Assembly (NCBI GenBank): GCA_963746265.1
Contig: CAVVAM010000015.1
Coordinates: forward strand, 372,001 to 436,000
Length of the DNA: 64,000 nt
From: Ilumatobacter sp963746265
Lineage (GTDB): Bacteria; Actinomycetota; Acidimicrobiia; Acidimicrobiales; Ilumatobacteraceae
Reading direction: 5' to 3'
The translations under genes were made by a program, and so were the position numbers. Below, piece after piece: positions 61,723 to 64,000 of this stretch. Numbering within the stretch: position 1 is the first letter of the stretch; the number at the start of each line of letters is the position of its first letter. The notes under the pieces are model-generated. The model was given only the letters and a program-made list of their open reading frames with translations. It did not search any database and was not told where the DNA came from.

Positions 61723-62586
61723 GTGACTCGTGTGCACCTCGTCGACGGCACGTTCGAGCTGTTCCGGTGCTTCCATGGCGCTCCGCGTGCGCGCGGGCCG
61801 ACGGGCGACGAGGTGGGTGCCGCCCGGGCGCTGTTCGCAACGCTCGTCGCACTGCTCACCCACGAGCACGTCACCCACGCTTCCGTCGCGTTCGACTCCG
61901 TGATCGCACCCGCCGCTCCCCGGGGCGACCCCACCCCCGAGGACCTGATCGGCGCTCAACAGCCACTGGCGGCCGACGTCGTGCGCGCACTCGGTCTTCC
62001 GGTCTGGCCGGCCGGACGCTTCCAGGGTGACGATCTGCTCGCCTCCGGCGCCGCCACGTTCGCTCGACTGGACGACGTCGAGCAGATCGTGGTCTGCACG
62101 ACCGACAACGATCTCGCACAGTGCGTCCGGTCGACCCGGATCGTTCTCCTCGATCGCATTCGGGGCGTCGTGACCGACGAGCCGGCCGTGCGTCAGCGGT
62201 TCGGTGTCGCCCCGGAACAGATCCCTGATCTGTTCGGCCTGATCGGCGACCGCTCGGACGGCATCGCAGGTGTACCCGGATGGGGCAAGGTCTCGGCCGC
62301 GAAGGTGCTCGCCCACTACCCCTCGATCGAAGCGATCCCACGCGCGGCGACCGACTGGGACGTCGAGGTGCGGGGTCGGGAGCGGCTGGCGAGCGCGTTG
62401 TGCGAGCGGCGCGCCGAGGCCCTGCTCGCCCGCGACCTGTCGATCCGCCGGGACGACCTGCCCGTACCGGGCGAGTTGTCCGCGATCGAGTGGGGCGGCG
62501 CACGGCGCTCGCTCGTCGCCGAGCTCACGGATCGCCTCGGGGACGACGCCGTGGTCGAACGCATCCCTCGCTGGGACGACGACTGA
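61723..62586 (+). CDS. 5'-3' exonuclease (FEN/PIN-like, PolI N-terminal-type)
   Basis: A 287-residue structure-specific 5' nuclease resembling the N-terminal domain of DNA polymerase I or the stand-alone exonuclease family. Acidic metal-binding residues are in VHLVDGTFELFR, ASVAFDSV, RFQGDDLLASGAATFA, and CTTDNDLAQCV. The helix-3-turn-helix DNA-binding motif is GDRSDGIAGVPGWGKVSAAKVL. There is no polymerase domain. Role in DNA or RNA repair or Okazaki fragment processing is inferred from the family. GTG 61723 is used; a preceding gap holds no gene. Confidence 0.85.
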   Translation: MTRVHLVDGTFELFRCFHGAPRARGPTGDEVGAARALFATLVALLTHEHVTHASVAFDSVIAPAAPRGDPTPEDLIGAQQPLAADVVRALGLPVWPAGRFQGDDLLASGAATFARLDDVEQIVVCTTDNDLAQCVRSTRIVLLDRIRGVVTDEPAVRQRFGVAPEQIPDLFGLIGDRSDGIAGVPGWGKVSAAKVLAHYPSIEAIPRAATDWDVEVRGRERLASALCERRAEALLARDLSIRRDDLPVPGELSAIEWGGARRSLVAELTDRLGDDAVVERIPRWDDD

Positions 62587-62624
62587 CGCCACGCTTCGCT
62601 GCGCTGCGACAGACCGGCGATCGG

Positions 62625-62630
62625 TACCGT
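62625..62630 (+). promoter_or_regulatory. -10 hexamer TACCGT of a leaderless promoter
   Basis: TACCGT ends exactly 6 nt before ATG 62637. Confidence 0.5.
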
Positions 62631-62636
62631 TCGGGT

Positions 62637-63881
62637 ATGCAGCCGACCTATCCGCCCGAGGCCGACGAGTTCCGCGCCAGGATCACCACCTTCCTCGACG
62701 AGAACCTGCCGGACGGGTGGACGGGCATCGGCGCACTCCCCGAAAACGAGCGCGCCTCGTTCCAGCAGGACTGGCGCAAGACCCTGCGCGCCAACAACCT
62801 GCTCGCTCCGAACTGGCCGGCGGAATACGGGGGTGGCGGCCTCACCCACATCGAACAGGTCATCTTGAACGAGGAGTTCGCGAGGCGAGGGGTGCCGACC
62901 GCCGGCGCCAATGACGGGTTCTCCATCGGCATGGTCGGCAACACGATCCTGGTATGGGGCACCGAGGAACAGAAGGCGCACTACATCCCGCGCATCCTCG
63001 ACGGTGTCGACGTGTTCTGCCAGGGCTACAGCGAACCCGACGCCGGCTCCGACCTCGCCAATGTCGGGTGTCGGGCCGAGCTCGATGGCGACGAGTGGGT
63101 GATCAACGGCCAGAAGATCTGGACGTCGCAGGGGCACACCGCCAACATGATCTTCACACTCGCCCGCACGGCGCCCGAGAACCCGAAGCACGCCGGGATC
63201 TCGTTCCTGCTCGTGCCGATGGACCAGCCCGGTGTCGAGTTGAGGCCGATCACGAACATGGTCGGTCACGACCACTTCAACGAGGTGTTCTTCAGTGACG
63301 CCCGCTGTCCGAAGGAGAACGTGCTCGGGGAGGTCAACAACGGCTGGGCCGTCGGCAACACGCTGCTCGGCTTCGAGCGTGGCGTCGCGGCGACGATCAC
63401 CTCGCTGAGCTTCGGTGCCGAGTTCGACCAGTTCGTCGAGCTGGTCCGCGAGTACGGCAGGGCCGAGGACCCCGGTGTCCGTCAGGACATCGCCCGCTTC
63501 TACACGAACGTGCAGATCATGAGGTACCGCGGGATGCAGGCGCTCACGCGCTACCTCAACGGCGCCAACCCGGGCCCCGAGTCGTCGGTCGGCAAACTGT
63601 TCTGGTCGGAGCACCACCAGCAGATCACCGAGGCCGCGATGAAGGTCCTCGGTGCCGACGGCATGGTCGGCTTCGGGACGGAGACGCGGACTGGGCTCGG
63701 CGCACCGGCGATCGGTACGGAGAACTCGCCGAGCAACTGGATGGCGTCGTTCATGATTGCCCGACCGGGCACGATCTATGCCGGCACCAGCCAGGTGCAG
63801 CGCAACATCATCGGCGAGCGCGTGCTCGGCCTGCCGAAGGAACCGCGCGCTGACGCCGGCCCCTGGAGAGACGTCAAGTAA
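62637..63881 (+). CDS. Acyl-CoA dehydrogenase
   Basis: A 414-residue acyl-CoA dehydrogenase family enzyme. Landmarks: FCQGYSEPDAGSDLANVGC for flavin and substrate, WVINGQKIWTSQGHTANMIFTLART, the FNEVFFSDARCPKENVLGEVNNGW core, and YAGTSQVQRNIIGERVLGLPKEP. The final motif has GTSQVQRN in place of the common GTxEIQRN, as in some steroid or large-substrate members. The start is set by TACCGT 6 nt upstream; the frame extends far 5' through the exonuclease gene without meaning. Confidence 0.9.
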   Translation: MQPTYPPEADEFRARITTFLDENLPDGWTGIGALPENERASFQQDWRKTLRANNLLAPNWPAEYGGGGLTHIEQVILNEEFARRGVPTAGANDGFSIGMVGNTILVWGTEEQKAHYIPRILDGVDVFCQGYSEPDAGSDLANVGCRAELDGDEWVINGQKIWTSQGHTANMIFTLARTAPENPKHAGISFLLVPMDQPGVELRPITNMVGHDHFNEVFFSDARCPKENVLGEVNNGWAVGNTLLGFERGVAATITSLSFGAEFDQFVELVREYGRAEDPGVRQDIARFYTNVQIMRYRGMQALTRYLNGANPGPESSVGKLFWSEHHQQITEAAMKVLGADGMVGFGTETRTGLGAPAIGTENSPSNWMASFMIARPGTIYAGTSQVQRNIIGERVLGLPKEPRADAGPWRDVK

Positions 63882-64000
63882 CGCCGGAGGCGCCCACCAT
63901 CGGACCGTGCTGGCGGTTCGTGGGAACGTTCGAGATCGCGTCGACCGACACGAGCGGCGCAGACGCAACGGTGCCGACCGTCGCGTCTGCGACACCGGCG
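63882..64000. other. Window end, no gene recognised
   Basis: The last 119 bases after the acyl-CoA dehydrogenase show no coding signal and no strong hairpin. Confidence 0.4.

Overview
The window is GC-rich actinobacterial DNA. Its gene content (several acyl-CoA dehydrogenases, enoyl-CoA hydratases and thiolases, nitroreductases, a P450, peptide ABC importers, and secreted proteins with actinobacterial C-terminal repeats) fits best with a marine or soil Acidimicrobiia such as an Ilumatobacter relative. That placement is inferred from gene style and codon use; no rRNA or other marker is present. No tRNA, rRNA, CRISPR array, insertion sequence or phage gene was seen.

Layout. 1-5.5 kb: nitronate monooxygenase, a PhnD-like binding protein coupled to a fatty acid desaturase, a divergent XRE regulator coupled to a membrane/acetyltransferase-like fusion, and a LOG-family protein. 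5.5-13.7 kb: MFS transporter, HrpA helicase, a frameshifted MtfA-type peptidase, cytochrome P450 and a zinc alcohol dehydrogenase. 14-21.2 kb: acyl-CoA and carnitine-type metabolism (two enoyl-CoA hydratases, alpha/beta hydrolase, VOC protein, gamma-butyrobetaine-hydroxylase-like dioxygenase) and a decayed acyl-CoA synthetase. 21.3-33.9 kb: two consecutive complete peptide-type ABC importers, each in the order D-F-A-B-C. 34-44.9 kb: QEGLA-motif protease-like protein, a MarR-controlled beta-oxidation locus (SDR, thiolase, divergent acyl-CoA dehydrogenase), phosphatase, nitroreductase, acyl-CoA dehydrogenase with hydratase, a frameshifted SRPBCC gene, and an amidase. 45.2-48.6 kb: a 1141-residue secreted repeat protein. 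48.7-58 kb: SDR, flavin/F420-type oxidase, RND transporter, aminotransferase, dienelactone hydrolase with thiolase, SnoaL-like protein and a nitroreductase-SRPBCC fusion. 58-64 kb: a broken beta-propeller gene, a GrdB-family gene with an in-frame TGA (a probable selenoprotein), a glycosidase-like propeller, a fasciclin protein, a 5'-3' exonuclease and an acyl-CoA dehydrogenase.

The main theme is catabolism of acyl-CoA, amino-acid or peptide, and xenobiotic-like substrates, with peptide import. Three points stand out. First, the probable selenoprotein at 58870-59868 has its TGA in a U-x-x-C motif and a SECIS-like hairpin just downstream. Second, many genes have a TANNNT hexamer exactly 6 nt before the start codon, which implies leaderless transcripts and supports several start choices. 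Third, four genes carry small frameshifts, two of them explained exactly by 13-bp and 14-bp tandem duplications; either recent gene decay or assembly error could account for this.
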